Positions 11,646 through 25,083 of a stretch of 64,000 nucleotides of DNA are shown here, piece after piece; the first letter of the stretch is position 1; each line of letters opens with the position of its first letter. Made by a program: the position numbers and the translations under genes. This DNA comes from Polytrichum commune (lineage: Eukaryota > Streptophyta > Polytrichopsida > Polytrichales > Polytrichaceae): contig OX485806.1 of NCBI GenBank assembly GCA_950295325.1, positions 32,240,001 to 32,304,000 of the forward strand. Direction: 5' to 3'. The notes under the pieces were generated by a model. It did not search any database and was not told where the DNA came from. It saw nothing but the letters and a program-made list of their open reading frames with translations.

Positions 11646-14600
11646 TTTAGCAAGTGGTACATGACATTGGTAAGCTCCAACTACCGTTTCCTGGGGAGGT
11701 GAACTATTTGGTCAAGGGCTGGTACTAAACATGTTTTGTTCTCCAAAAACAATGGCTTCGGTCTTAGTGTTGTGGCAGGGTTTCATGGAATATGGCATCT
11801 CTTTGATTTCCCTTGAGTGAGAGAGCTTGAGGTGTTATAACTTACTCAGAGCACGGGTTCCGTTTTGTTTCCATACAAAAAGCATGCTAAGAATGTTTTC
11901 CCCAAGTCATTCATGTAAGCACCTTGATCATCGAGTAGTCTCTTGAATCAAATGGAGATTGTGTCAGACTTTGCTAAGCTTATTTAAGATTCAGACTGCA
12001 AGAGTCACAAATTTGCGAATATGTGAACTCTATTCCCATGCTCAATGAACACAATCCCGTTGTTGATCAATTTTATGCAAATTGAATCCTTCTCTAACAT
12101 AACATCATTCATGAGCGGATAAAATTTGAGGTTTTTTACTTGTAAAATTTCATTTTAATCTTCTTATGTTTTCTCTTTTAGACTAATGATTAAAAAACCA
12201 TGTATAGGTTTCAAAAGTGTGGCCTTCATATTATTAGCACGACTCTTTAAACAAATGAGCTAACAAGGCAGTTGCTTAGTGAAATTGTCAAATATTTGCA
12301 TAGAGCTAACAAACCTTACCAACTTACATGTCACGTGCTGTCTAAAACAATGAAGACCAAGTCAAGGCATTGGATCATGGCTTTTGTGCCCAAGTCCACA
12401 TGACTTACATGACTTACAAGTCCATGGCGTAGCACATCATGTTGGAGACAAGTGTGTGGAAACTCCAACATTAGTCAATTATGACCACAAAATTTGTCAA
12501 TGTTACTCTTTAATATAAATCCAATGGCGGAATGATTACAAGATGCCTCATGCAAAGCTCAACAAGTTTCCCTTTGATTTGTATGCAATGCCCTGTTTAA
12601 ATGAAACAACCTTGCCATTGTAAGAACAAACTCGGGTGGGTTTCCAAATGGAGTTTAATCATTCTTGGGTGTGTTCAAATTTTCAAGGCCATCGGGTTGC
12701 TTAAAGCTCCTTAATCTTAGGGTTTGATATGTGAAGTCATTTCATGATAAGCTTGGAAAAACATTAACCAACGGAGTTTAGATGTTCCGGTCCGAAAATG
12801 AACCCATAGTCAACTTCAAAACAAAAGATGGTGAAAATGTTTGGTGGTAAACCGCCTCTTCGGTGGGTTGCTAATGTAGGTAGATTTAGCTTGCAACTTT
12901 GCGTCCATGGTTGATGGCCTTGGAAATATTCTCCATACAAAATCAAGCTTGAATTCTTGAGTGCAATGTCAATGAAACTTGGTTCTTGGTAGCTTTTTGA
13001 ATGTGGGTTTGAATGGTTTGAGATCAAAGGGAGCGAATTGTTTTGCATTTGAAGGGGAACGGATTCTTCAAGGCCACATTTCGGACTTGTTGCTAAGGCT
13101 CTCAAACATTTGAGATGCTCTCCCCCTCCAAGCTTAGTTTTGGTTCACAATAATTTCAGATTTTGTTGCATTGCTCATTGCGCATTGCTATGATTATTTA
13201 TTGTTATGCTCTTTGTGCATAGGGTCTCATGCTTATGGTTGCTCGAAATTTCAAGAAGAGTCATTAGACTTTCTTTGTTTAAAGGTGTATTTGTTTGTGC
13301 TTGAAATATTCTTTTTCGTTTCTTGGGTCGATCAATTTGGAGGTCGATTTGAGATCGGAGCCTCCTTATGGCTACCCTGCATTTTGTGGTGCAAGCATGG
13401 TAAAATTGGATCAAAAGCATGCTCCGATATACTAAAACCATTATATTTTTGGTCAAACGCCTAAAAGCAGTAGCCAAATGTTGTTAGAATTGGATACATA
13501 TTTTTATGGTGCCCTCTATTGTTGTGTTAAGTACTCCAACGTGTAATAAAAAAACAAGATCTTTGAGATTATCATTAAAAGCAATGTTTAGAAGAAGAAA
13601 AAATTAATCCAGTTTTGGATGCAAATTTCATGACCTTGAATACTTTTGACTTTAATTTTTTGTCATGTTCCTTGATTTCATTCTAAACTTGAGGGCATCA
13701 TAAAATACAAAAAATCATCAATAAATGATATTATATTGTATTGTATTTGAACACATTCTAGACAATTACTTGTTCAATATCACTTACTTGCACACCACTT
13801 GCACCATCTTCTAAAATGTGTAATTTGTTTTTTGAAATTATTTATGACAACACAAATTGCTTTGGCTTTGTGAATCAATATGCTTATAACATTTTTTTGG
13901 AACTCTTTTTTGCAAAATTCTAAGTTAGTATATAATTTGAATCAATTTTACTTAAACCTTGGCATGGATCAAGAGTTGTCCACTACATTGTATTTGCACC
14001 CCAATGTAATTTAGTACCAACACATAACCTAGGCTTTCATTATTTTGCATCATTTCAAATTTTATCTCTACCTTACCTAGTTATGCACCCAATTTTGAAG
14101 TGCATTGGTCAAAATTAGAACCCAAAATGCTTGTGGCCAATGTCCATGAGTGTGCGTGCAAAGACATTTGGTGCCCGACATTGATCTTGGAGTGCAAGGT
14201 CTTTGCCTTACAACTAGCACCACCTAGGAGGTTCAAAGCTAGAGAGGTTTCCTCAGCCAATAAGCGGCTCCAACTTACATTTAAAATTCAAATAAATATC
14301 ATTCCTCTCTTGAATCCCTATAACCCACTTGGGTGTTCACATTTAAGTCTAAAACCACTTCGCCCACCCTCTTTAACTCCATAATATCATGCATATGGTA
14401 CACCCTGGATTCTTGGGTGCCAGAATGCAAATCCAAGACAAGAGTTGTCCAAATTTTTGTCCTAGTTAGCCCCCCTTCAAATGAGACTCTCCCCCACGTG
14501 GATGGTCATGGCAGTGAGAACGTTTCGTGAGGCTACACCAAGCCTATCCAGAGTATTATCAATTCATTACAACATGTGGAGCCACGTGTGGCCATGCCGC

Positions 14601-16320
14601 CCAAAGTTTTCCACCTCAAAGTCCTCAAAGTCTTACTCTCAGCATGGATCCCCCCTCCCCATTCCATTTCATTTCAGTTTTGCCTCATAAAACTCCACCT
14701 TCATGACAAGGTTGGTTTAGCAACGAGTTCTCCCGGCATGAAACTATTTAAGTTAAGACTGCTTGCATTGATGCAAACATGACCCGTGCCACCGCCACCT
14801 AGGCCTATATAATGTGGTTGGATGGGGACACCTATATTGTTTTGGGGTAGGTGGCCCCATCCCAGCCACCTACATCATTCCCCCCTCAGCAATAGCTTTG
14901 TTGAAGATGGCTCACGACAATGGATCCAATTCAGCCATGAGTGGTACTAGACATCTATAGCCTACTTGAAGTAGCCCATGTCAGATAAAATACATCCAAA
15001 CTGTTGTTCGTACAACTTAATCATGTACAATGCCCAATTGATAACAAGTGGACTTGCGTCTTGGATGTTATTCCATTCCCACACTCCCTATAAATGTAAT
15101 CATTGGAAGCATCATTGTAGAATGTTTGAGCATGGTTAATCACAATCAAAATCAATGAATATAGTGTGATTGTTTAGACTTGAAATGTTCCATCAATGAG
15201 GATGCCCGAAAGAACATGTGAACATGAATTATATATTTAAAAAAAATTATAGTATAATGATGAACATAGACTTAATGGAAGTATGGTGGAATTGGAGGTG
15301 GAGAGTGGAACTATAATTAACTACCACTAGGAAATCACATGTTCTATGCCACAAAAGAAATGAAATGCAACACATGTATATGGAAAACAACATGGGCAAG
15401 ATTAATTAAAAATATGATAGTAGCCCACCTCCATGTGTGCACAAATGTTCACATTGGTCACACCTTTCAAGATGTCAAACCTAGGGGGTGAACTTTCATA
15501 CAACGTACAAACAATCATGAGTGTAAGAAGGGGTATCAATTGAGGCATTAGCGTACATAATATACACAAGAGAGAGGTGTTATTTTTCTCTAATGCGTAC
15601 ATATAAAAAAATGGTTAAATTTTTTTGAGTAAAGGTAAATCTACAAAATGGAGCCCTAAGAATACATGTGTTAGTTTCGTCCAATTCATGTTTCCATCCA
15701 TTATTGTCACATAATAATATTCCCCAATGACTACTTTATCCATTGTTGTTAGAATTTGCATTAGGATTCTAAGTTCTTGCAAACTAGAGGCTCTTGGAGG
15801 GCTTCATTGATTTTTTCTCTCAAATTTGTGGCTATGTTGTTGTGCTATTGTCCTTGTTTGTTTGATGCAATGATTGAGTTGCATGCTATGGATGAAAACA
15901 ATTTAATGACTTTCTCATTGGAAAGCAACATTGGATTTTATAGGTAATAAAGTCTTATTTAATTCATGATTTATATATTTTGTATATGTAGTGGATGCAT
16001 TTATAACATTGAAATGGAAAAGCTTAGCATAAACACATGAGTTCATTTTCTAGCATGTCTTTAGTATGTAGACATTTGTTTTTATCTATAAAAGTCTTGT
16101 ATATAAGGGATTGAATTTCATAGCAACCCACACACATCATTTAGGTTTGTAATGAAGAGACCACCCTTTGGGATGCCAAACATGTCAATAGATTTCAACA
16201 CGTGCATAGCCTTGTATGTGATGGCATTATCCAATATGAGCAAGGCAAATACCTCAGAAGTGAAATATGCACATGCACACATCACAAAAGTGTCCCATCC
16301 ACATTACCACAAATAGAATC
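11646..16320. other. Gene-free stretch of about 4.7 kb
   Basis: AT-rich DNA with stop codons in all frames and only short open frames (for example 12764-13105 on the minus strand and 14100-14384 on the plus strand). None shows a domain or plausible splice structure. I see no RNA gene and no long repeat that I can delimit. Confidence 0.5.
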
Positions 16321-16329
16321 CCATATTGA

Positions 16330-18255
16330 CCACCCGTATATTGCTTGATTGAGGTTGAGGCGCCTACTCTTGCTATGAGCAGAACCCTCATGGTATGGAC
16401 TCCAAGGCCCCATGAAGATTGGTATAACAAACGACACCCCTTCACCTGCCCTCACCCAAACACCCAAGTACTTGCCCACCTCGATCTAGACATCTTGAAA
16501 TACTCCCCCCAAACATATTTTCCAACATATCTAACCAACACCAAACCCAAAATAGTTATGATTCTATGTGTATACCAATTCAAGAGCCCCTCCACTATCC
16601 TTATCTTGGCCAAAAGATTCAGTAGAAGCCACAATACACCTAACTGTATTACCCCTCCCACAAAATCCCAACCCACTGGATACACCCACCAAGGTCCACC
16701 TATCCAAGAAATGAAAACACACCCCACCCCCTCCTATCACTATAAATACCATGCCCTCCCAACCTTGTTGTACATACAACCACGCCTCAAATATCCCACC
16801 ATACACACTTACTACACCAACTGTTTTACCAACCCCCCGTTTTGCCAAGGCAACAAAGGCACCACCTATCTAGGCACCAACACCCAACAAACCTATAAAA
16901 TCCATGGTAGACAAAGTATCCTCTGCACAAAAACAACAACCACCCACAACCACCTCTGCGAACCCTCCTCTAGCACAACCACCCTGACAAATTACTCATA
17001 CGAACCATAAACTACACAACACACATAGCCCCTCACACTCGGGCATACTTGGCAATAAAGCCACCAATAAGCTTGCCAAATTTGGAGCCAACAATCCCCC
17101 CCCCCCAATACATATTGCACACTACACCCCTTTTTGGCACTCTAGTTCACCCATCGTAGACCTCAAACCCTACGTCTAGAAGGACTACACCCGCCAACTC
17201 ACAACCATCATATTTCCCCAATACCCATATGTAGCAAAATGGCTCAACAACCCAATACTCCACTCCCCCCTTTCCAACTACTTATGATCAACACCCCAAT
17301 GCACATATGTACAAATCACACAAACTATGATACGGTCAATACATGGGCAACCAAAACAAACACACCATTTGGCCCAACCAATCTCCATCCCCCCTCTACA
17401 ACTTGTGCCTAGTACAAGAATTGACACATGCCTTCACCTTCTCTCCATGTGCACAAACACCACCTTCAATAACATCCAAACAACCTAACAAAACATAGCA
17501 TAGAAAATACACAAACTACTTCTCTCCCACTCCTCAACAAGAGACACACTCCTAATGAACGTCGGCACCACCTAGGAAGGCCCCCATAGAACATAATTCC
17601 CACATGGCTATACCCATGTCTCTGCACCACAAGACCTTGCTAATGCTTGGCCAAATTCAAACCCGACATCCTTATAATCACCACTACCTCCCCCAAAAAA
17701 ACTACACACTACACCACCCAAAACTCAAGCCTCCAGTCCATTGAATTCATATTCTACCAAGATTGTGACCCATTTTCTATCACCCAACGGAAAAAAACTA
17801 AAACCCAACCCTTAGTCGACGTACTCAATAGCCTCATAATAGGCATATGAGGAGGCATCCGCACAAACAACATCACCAACCTCTTCAAACAATGCTAGAT
17901 TCTTCTAATGCCCATGAATGCATGAAACAAATACACTTGATCACTATCAAATACCTCACCCTACTCATGCTCAACAAACGTAAATTGGAAAAGCACCAAC
18001 AACTAGTACTTACTGCCTAAGAAAAAAACCAAAACCACATACATAGATTAAAACCTCAAGATTGAATCTTACATCATGATGCCCAAGCCCAATCAACTAG
18101 CCCAGATTAAAGGATAGCACAATTGCCTAGGGATATCTCCGAGAATCAAACCCAACTCATGTCGCAAGTTAAGACATCATGTCCTCGTAACACTCACCCT
18201 TGAGATGCACAACATTACTCAACCCAAACCATACCCCCCCCCCCCCCCCCCAATG
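16330..18255. other. C-rich, G-poor block of about 1.9 kb, function unknown
   Basis: The + strand is strikingly rich in A and C and poor in G; the 60 bases from 16681 hold 27 C and 4 G. The block ends in poly-C runs near 17098 and 18231-18253. The longest open frame (16345-17010, 221 codons) is rich in Thr, Pro, His, Asn and Tyr, as such composition forces, and resembles no family I know. It may be a decayed mobile element. Confidence 0.6.
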
Positions 18256-19177
18256 AGCCTATAATGCCCCCCATCATTGGTTACTAATAAGGGCCACCTC
18301 CAACAAGAGGGAGTAGCAATTGTCCCATAGCCCTACTTATTCAACTCGCTCCAGTTCACATATGAGCTCGTGGCTATGATCAAGGTGAAGCGTCCTTCAT
18401 TCACGCTAACCCCAGAGGGTGGTCTTGTTTCTCTCTTGACTCCATGACATCAACCTCACATACACGTGGAAATGGTATTTTTGTAACTACACTCGCATTG
18501 AAGCAGATGCCCAACCACCATTGATAATTTATTTCTTGCAATGCAGTTGGATGTATAACTTGATTTGATCACTAACAATGTCCATGACATTTTGCTTGGT
18601 ATCCAACGTTAAATTGTCACCCACATGGTCACTATGTGGACGGGTGATAGCTTTTGTCAAAGCACTAGGGTCTCCTTGTCAAATGTGAGTGAAGTTTGGA
18701 ACCACTTGTGATAAACATAAAATATAAAACTTTGTAAACACATATCAACATATTAGTCAACATTTTTCACTTTTATTCATAGCATCTACCGTTTCCAACT
18801 TGGAATGATGTAGAAACAAATCAATTTTAAAGATTGATAAGTATATTTCCAAACATTTCTACAGTGTGGGATGTTAATGGGTTATAGCTCTAGTGAAAGT
18901 GTCATGATGTGTTTTGATTATCTATTAAATATAGGGGCAACAAATTCTATTGCATGTGATATACTAATATGGGTGTAATACGCAGAGAGACTGACCCCCC
19001 ATGGGAAGTGCCGTTGATACTGTGATTGATTTCCCAACCCAACTTTCAAAGTTCATCTAGTCTCCCATTTGCAACAAAGTTCATTTGTTGGTAGCAATGG
19101 TTGTTGATGGTGTTAAAAGGCTCATCCCGCATACTCATTGTTACAAGTTTTCCTCCTCAACCCCACACTTATGATCC

Positions 19178-19277
19178 AGATAGATAGAAACTCCGGTCCC
19201 TTTTAGGGGCCGGCGTGAATAGAGTGTCCGTTCGTAATGCCAACAACCCGATGCCCAAATCAGATGTCTCCGAAGAG
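19178..19277 (-). mobile_element. Tiny retroposed repeat with (TATC)n tail and 12-bp target-site duplication
   Basis: On the minus strand the unit reads from ctcttcggagacatctg to ggaccggagtttc and then a tatctatc tail. It is flanked on both sides by the identical 12-mer acttatgatcca, the mark of a retroposition. A second copy lies at 36822-36914. No protein is encoded; it may be a very small SINE or the 3' tail of a LINE. Confidence 0.8.
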
Positions 19278-20234
19278 ACTTATGATCCAACTATTACCCT
19301 AAGCATGCAAATCGTCTTGCTACAATAACTTCTCAATGCTAAGTTTAAACTCAAGCTTCTCAATTTTTTGCCAATCATGTCCACCCTCGGGCCATGGCTT
19401 TAGAGTTCCATAAAACCCTCCCCTTGTGGTCTTACCCTAAAGATACATAGGATGAAGAACGCGTAACCCTTTGACCTCTTAGTATTACCCCCCTTGCAAC
19501 CAACCAGCCATAGCACTTTGGCACTTTGTCCCATGCTCCCTGGCTGGCCGCCCCTGTTGCGGGGGGCTCCAAACCGGGCGGGTTGGCTGACTGGGTTGTT
19601 GGTTTGCCTAGTGTTGCAGAGCTATAAGGTGAATGCAATTATTCAAAAGACATTTTTTTTGGTTTTCGCATCATAACATTAGTAAGGGGGCCCTACGAAG
19701 AATGATTTTTGGTTAGGTTTTATGCACCAAATTCCCAACCAAGTGGGCATACCAATTGGCACTAACATGGCCAATTGATGTTGAGCTCTATGTGGGGCCC
19801 TTGCATGCAAGCATTTCAAATGTTCTCAAACGTTTATTTTCATTGACCACCCTTATGCCTCGTGGCCTTCACAGGTCACCTAGTCCATTTACCTTCAATT
19901 CATATCCACATGACTCTTAACTACATGTTTTGCCAAATACCACTCAAATGTAGGTGTTTGATTAAAGAAGAGTGACAAGATAAACCCCACATTCCTTAGT
20001 GTGCCGAATTCCTTACCTCAACCAACAAGAAAAACTTGGAAAGAACTGGTCAACATCCTAAGTTTTCCAAAATTAGATGATCATATTTTAGGTATATCAT
20101 TGTTTATGCTTTTAATAAAAATAGAAAACATTCATTGGTACTCCTCTTTAGTGATTGATAATTTCCTTGAATTGGTCTTCTTGACATTTTGATCGGTTTT
20201 CTTGTTCGCTTGTTTCCATATTCAAAGGCAAATC

Positions 20235-20425
20235 TTGCTTCCCCTCACTTGCAACAACAATGTTTTAAAATCAAATGAGTGTTAAATTGAAGGTTGAATT
20301 GCAACCATGTGGTGGAGGAAGGAATATGGGATGTTGGTTCCGGAAAAAATGGTATAGTCCATGGGTTGAGATATGAACCCCATAGGCGATAATAATTATG
20401 ATTAATAATAATAATTTCTTTATTT
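20235..20425 (+). mobile_element. Probable tRNA-derived SINE, decayed copy
   Basis: Homologous in order to 21360-21600 and 23085-23330: cttgcaacaacaa...taaaat, then aattgcaaccatgtggtgga (A-box-like region), ggaaggaatatggg and gggttgagatatgaacccc (B-box-like region), followed by a TAATAATAATAAT tail. Most differences from the 23-kb copy are C/G to T/A changes. Confidence 0.55.
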
Positions 20426-21054
20426 TTATCGTCCACGTCCCCATTTATATTGTCCATATTTTAAAAACTGCATCTCAAATTAATCCTTAAATGCATGGGC
20501 GACCACATAGTGGTTGATTTCTGGTCAAAGAACCAGACCATCAATTTCCAAAACGATGTTGGTGGATATTATTCCTTTCACACAATGTTCAAGTTGAAAT
20601 ATGATGCATCTTTTCATCATTAGGATTAAGCAAAAGTCCTAATTTGTAGATTCTACACCGTTGAGACAAATTGCAATCCGAGTGTCTAGAATATAAACCT
20701 TATGTCAAGGATGCTTCAATCACGTGCTTCGTATCACTTTCTTTCTTTCAATCTTCTTACTTACTAATGAACACATACTATCTCACCCATGAACAAATAT
20801 TTGGGTGAGATTTTATGTAGATGATATATATTCATTTCAATTTTATCTTTTTTCCCACTTAAAGAAATCATAATCAATCCAAATATGGTCCAGTCATGTT
20901 GAACATTTAGTTAGAGCTTCAATGCACATTTGCCTATTTATGTACGATTCTACTTTAATTTTTTCTCCACTTCAAGTAAACAAAAAGTGACTCATATGCA
21001 ATGCTTTTGCTTTTTGAGAACATGACCAGGCATTTAGGGGTTAAGACCAAGGTT

Positions 21055-21290
21055 CGGGGAGAACCGGCGACCGGTTAGTTACACATGAACCAGTTGAGTT
21101 TGAAAAATAACCAGTTTAAGTTGGAGACTTCCGAAGAATTACCGATCATTTTTAGAGGAATCTATAGATGAATATACCTCACATGAATGAAAGCAAAACC
21201 GGAAGATGATGTCAACATGTAACCAATTGGATTTAGAATCACATGGATCTTGACCAACTATGCCCAAAAACTTCCCGGGAAAGAGTTAAG
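21055..21290. repeat. ACCGGTT-family element, single arm
   Basis: Begins gagaaccggcgaccggttag and ends near cccaaaaacttcccggg. It matches, inverted, the blocks at 1491-1834 and the arms at 52547-53038. Confidence 0.75.
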
Positions 21291-21359
21291 ACCACCCCCC
21301 CTTACCTTATTTGTCTAAAGTCTAAACTTTGAGCCGATGTTTTTGACCAATTTAATTCG

Positions 21360-21600
21360 TAGGCTTGCCACCATCCATGGTCCACACATGCAATGCAATG
21401 ACTCCATGCTTGCAACAACAAAATTATAAAATGGTACACGGCTTGAAGTGGGGGCTAGTAAATTGTAGTCAAGTGGCAAAGGAAAGAAGGAAGGAATTTG
21501 GGCCATTAGTCTAGGGATGAATGGTTGAGTCCTAGGTTGAGATCTCAGCCCAATAAGAGACAACTATTATTATACTATTATTATTTAGTAGTAGTAGAGA
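21360..21600 (+). mobile_element. Probable tRNA-derived SINE, second decayed copy
   Basis: Contains tagtcaagtgg, a full match to the pol III A-box pattern TRGYNNARNGG, and about 65 bp later ggttgagtcct, a near match to a B box. A tail of TATTATTATACTATTATTATT follows. It is aligned by shared blocks with the copies at 20235 and 23085. Confidence 0.6.
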
Positions 21601-22240
21601 AAGAAGTAGAAGGTTTTATTGTTTGCTTTTCTATGTTTTTTTCAAAAAAAAAAACCCCCAAACATAAAAAGGAACTTTACATTGAAACCCCCCATAAGGT
21701 GTGCAAGTGCTATTTGTATATTGAAGATAACAAACACCTACGTTTGATTGGTGTGTGGTTTGGTGAGGATCAAATAGCAATCACCATAAAGACACATGCT
21801 CAAAAGAGATTGGACTACGTCTTCAAATTTTATTGACTACTTCACACTCGGTAATGATCAAAATTGAATGAATCGTACAACCATTGTGCACTTTTGATGA
21901 TTGTAATCAAACAAGAGGAGGTATGATTTCAATATGGGTTTTGTGGATGTTCCATCCTAGATTTGCTACTGCAACACAAACTTGAAACACGTAGATATAA
22001 CCAATAGAAACCAGTGAACAAGGGAAACTTACTGAATAACACCACGTACCTTAAGGCTGGTTTATACTATGGTGAAGAAATGTATCGATCAAGAATTCAA
22101 AGGAACGTACCGATATGATTGGCTACAAAATAAGTTCTTCACTTGTTGGGGTTCATGATAGACTTCACTGGTGGATTACTTCAAGCATGGATGAAAAAAA
22201 TGACATGGTTGTCAACATGGCAACACATTTTTTTTGCTAT

Positions 22241-22893
22241 GGGAGTTTCTCTGGAGGTCAAGTTCCTTGGGCAACCTTAGGGTCGCTTCACACTATGGCC
22301 GAAGGTTGAGAGGCCATCGATTTCCACCAATCAGATTGCAAAAAACCAAGAATTCGGCCTCTCAACCCTTCACACAAGAGGCCAAAGTCCAAAGGCCGTC
22401 GCTCTCCAAAATGCCTACATGGCAATATTTTTTGACCAAGTTTGGGTCAGACATGACTGGAAACCCAAACTACAGTCAAGAGGCTGCCAATTTTTGTCCA
22501 TTAAAAAAAAACAAAAAACAAAAAACAAAAAAACAGACAAGATCTTGGCCGTTAGATTGGAGGGGTTGTTTCGGGCAGGGAATAAAGTAGGATGCTCCTC
22601 CTTCTTCCTTTGGACTTTGGGCTTGGCGATTGTAGGCTTCACACTATGGCCGTCCAAGTCGAGAGTGGCTATGGGAGTCATGGCCAAAGATTCGGACTTT
22701 GGGCTTGACCTTTACTGACTTCACACTATAGAATATAGGCTCCAATTCTTACATTCCATTGGCTATCTATTTTTCAGCCCATTTATTTGGACTCTCAACA
22801 AAGTTTGGCCATTCAATCCCAACGGCCTCTCGACTTGGACAGCCATCACACGAAGCGACCCTCAGACAAGAAAACTGACCTCCGGGAAACTCC
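22241..22893. repeat. Inverted-repeat transposon of about 650 bp with TIRs of about 70 bp
   Basis: The left end runs gggagtttctctggaggtca and on through gggtcgcttcacactatgg. The right end is its inverse, from cgacttggacagccatcaca to ctgacctccgggaaactcc. Internal copies of the motif ttcacactatggccg occur at about 22287 and 22638. No transposase frame is visible. Confidence 0.75.
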
Positions 22894-23084
22894 AACTCGA
22901 GGCATTTTTCAAATATCCCCCATCTTGCCCACCATACCAAACGATTGCCTCAAATAAACCTTGTCTTGGGCTAGAATTCTTGACCAACCGGTGCACTTCT
23001 TCACCGACCTCCACAATGGCCCTTAATACTTCACAAGGTCTTTTATAAAAAAAACGCTAGTCAACTTTTTGGGCCATTTTTAAT

Positions 23085-23330
23085 CAGTCGGCTTGCCAAT
23101 TCTCCCCCAATTCATCGCCGTGCATGCTCCACACACATGGCATGACCCCCCCCCCCCGCCCTTTTTAATATTATAATAAAGTAAGAAGACTCCACGCCGC
23201 AAGCTGCCGCAGACGGGGCCGCTAAATTGCGGCCAGGCGGTGGGCGGGAAGGAGATCTGGGCCGTCGGTGTGGGATCGGAAGGTCAAGATCCTACGTCGG
23301 GGACCCACTCATTTCGGTGGTCCAGTGTCG
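23085..23330 (+). mobile_element. Probable SINE, CpG-rich (young) copy
   Basis: Shares layout with 20235-20425 and 21360-21600, but is rich in CpG: gggccgctaaattgcggcca, ggcgggaaggagatctgggc and ggaaggtcaagatcctacg. The other two copies carry TG or CA at many of these places. A poly-C run at about 23147 precedes the body. The retention of CpG suggests recent insertion. Confidence 0.55.
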
Positions 23331-23779
23331 GAGAGTAAAGGCGGGCGGTTCGGCCGCCGGCGGAGTTCGCGGTTGACTCCTGCAAACCCCTGATACTAGC
23401 GGCAGGAGGGGCCAGGGACGACACGGATGAAATACATATTATATACGATCTCATTCATCCATCCCTTCGTCTGCCCAGTCCACGTATTGCTGTCGTTACC
23501 TGCCACCGCTTCATGGCCACGACGTACCATACGCTCGTCGTATCCTTTCAAAGTACAATACAATGTACGCTTGGTATAGGTCCCTATCCTTTTGGTATAG
23601 GTTTTATGTATTTCTTTATGTGGGTTGGGGTTCATGGCGTCTATGTAAACTCATGCATCGTGAATTGTAGGAGCTTTAAGGTAGATCGGACACAAAGGGT
23701 TTACTTTTTTCTTTTCTTTTTCTTTTTCCCACTAGGGTCACGTCTCTTAGATGGTTAGTAAATCCAAAATCGAGGGTAA

Positions 23780-24320
23780 ACACCGTTTATGGTATTTAGT
23801 GTCACGTGCGGAATTAGTGTCACTTACCCTATTTTGAGGCGTGTGTTAGGTTACACTAACGATCAACAACTTCACCGTTTGTGTCGCCCCGTGACACTTG
23901 GCGTGTTCCTATGCGCTTACAAATATCTTGGCATGAGGACGCTCAAGAGTGTTGTGAGGTGTATGCCTATGTTACGCAATGGTTTACGAGTTGACTGAAG
24001 TGTACACAAATGACACTTGACGTTAATATGCTCAAGAACGTCTTCCTCTTGCATACTAGGATGTGAATACATGACACTTGCCATTAGTATGCTCAATAAT
24101 ATCTTCCCTTGCATACTAAAACACACAATTATCGTCTCAAGTATCCCAATGTGCTACATTGAGTGTCATGATGTAGATTAAAACTCACTTGAGAAATTCA
24201 ATTATGTGGATGAGTAGTAGTACATTGGCAATTAGTGGACGTGACACTTTGAGACTTCCAAGCATCTAATTTAAGCCATTTGTAAATAATGTATGTGACA
24301 CTACATATCATAAATGGTGC
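23780..24320. repeat. MITE-like element, family 'ACACCGTTTATGG', copy 2
   Basis: TIRs: acaccgtttatggtatttag on the left and, inverted, gcaccatttatgatatgtag on the right, followed inward by tgtcac on both sides. About 540 bp. The interior matches 277-780 in inverted orientation. Confidence 0.8.
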
Positions 24321-25083
24321 AGTCTCGTTCCTTGTAAATTTTTGGAGCTCATATGAATATCTCAATCATCATGAATGAAGGGGATACAATTAAGATAAAC
24401 CCCCTCTACAAGGTTGAGAACTGATTTGTTCCAACTAGGTCCCATTGAATTTATTTGGGTCTTTGATGCTATTTCCAAATTTGAATAAACTTATATAAGC
24501 CATTTTAAGGATATAAAAGAGTTTATTGTGCTTTCACCTTCCTAACAAATGAATTCATGTACACGACTACATCCAATTGGGTAGCCTTGCACTAATGCAT
24601 CGTCATACCACAATATTATGAAAATTTACTACCACGGTAACACGCTACAATGGCTATTGTTTTTTCTACGGTTTCTATATGGATGGATAAGAAAAGTTAC
24701 AATTTTGTGATAAGGTTTTGACCCGATGTAATGTGGACAGGGAAAGAGGCTAGGCAACCTAATTGCACATATTGGTGTAAGGTATGGCTGGCTAAAGTGG
24801 AAACTTTCAACATTTGAGCATATGTAGGGGTTTAGAAATCCCCGAGAAACTTACATGAATGCATTGGCAACCTCAAATGAGAAACATGAAGGTTGAGCTT
24901 GTTGTTTTTGGAGTTGAAGTGAATATCTTATGAATTATTGAAGTGGTGCTCATAGGTTTTCTTAAGTAGTTTTCTTTCGGTTAAGAACATTGCAAACTTG
25001 GGTATGTACTTATGAGAAGGTCATTGACCACTTTAAGTCTACATACCTTAGACATCATGAGTCATTGGCATGAGGACCACATT
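24321..25083. other. Gene-free stretch
   Basis: Contains fragments such as ttggagctcatatgaatatc that also occur near 44640, so probably old repeat remnants. No gene is seen. Confidence 0.4.

Noticed and set aside
16345-17010. 221-codon open frame in the C-rich block, considered as an envelope or retroelement fragment
   Set aside because: Its Thr, Pro, His and Tyr richness follows directly from base composition. I could not align it with any family, and the downstream frames are full of stops.
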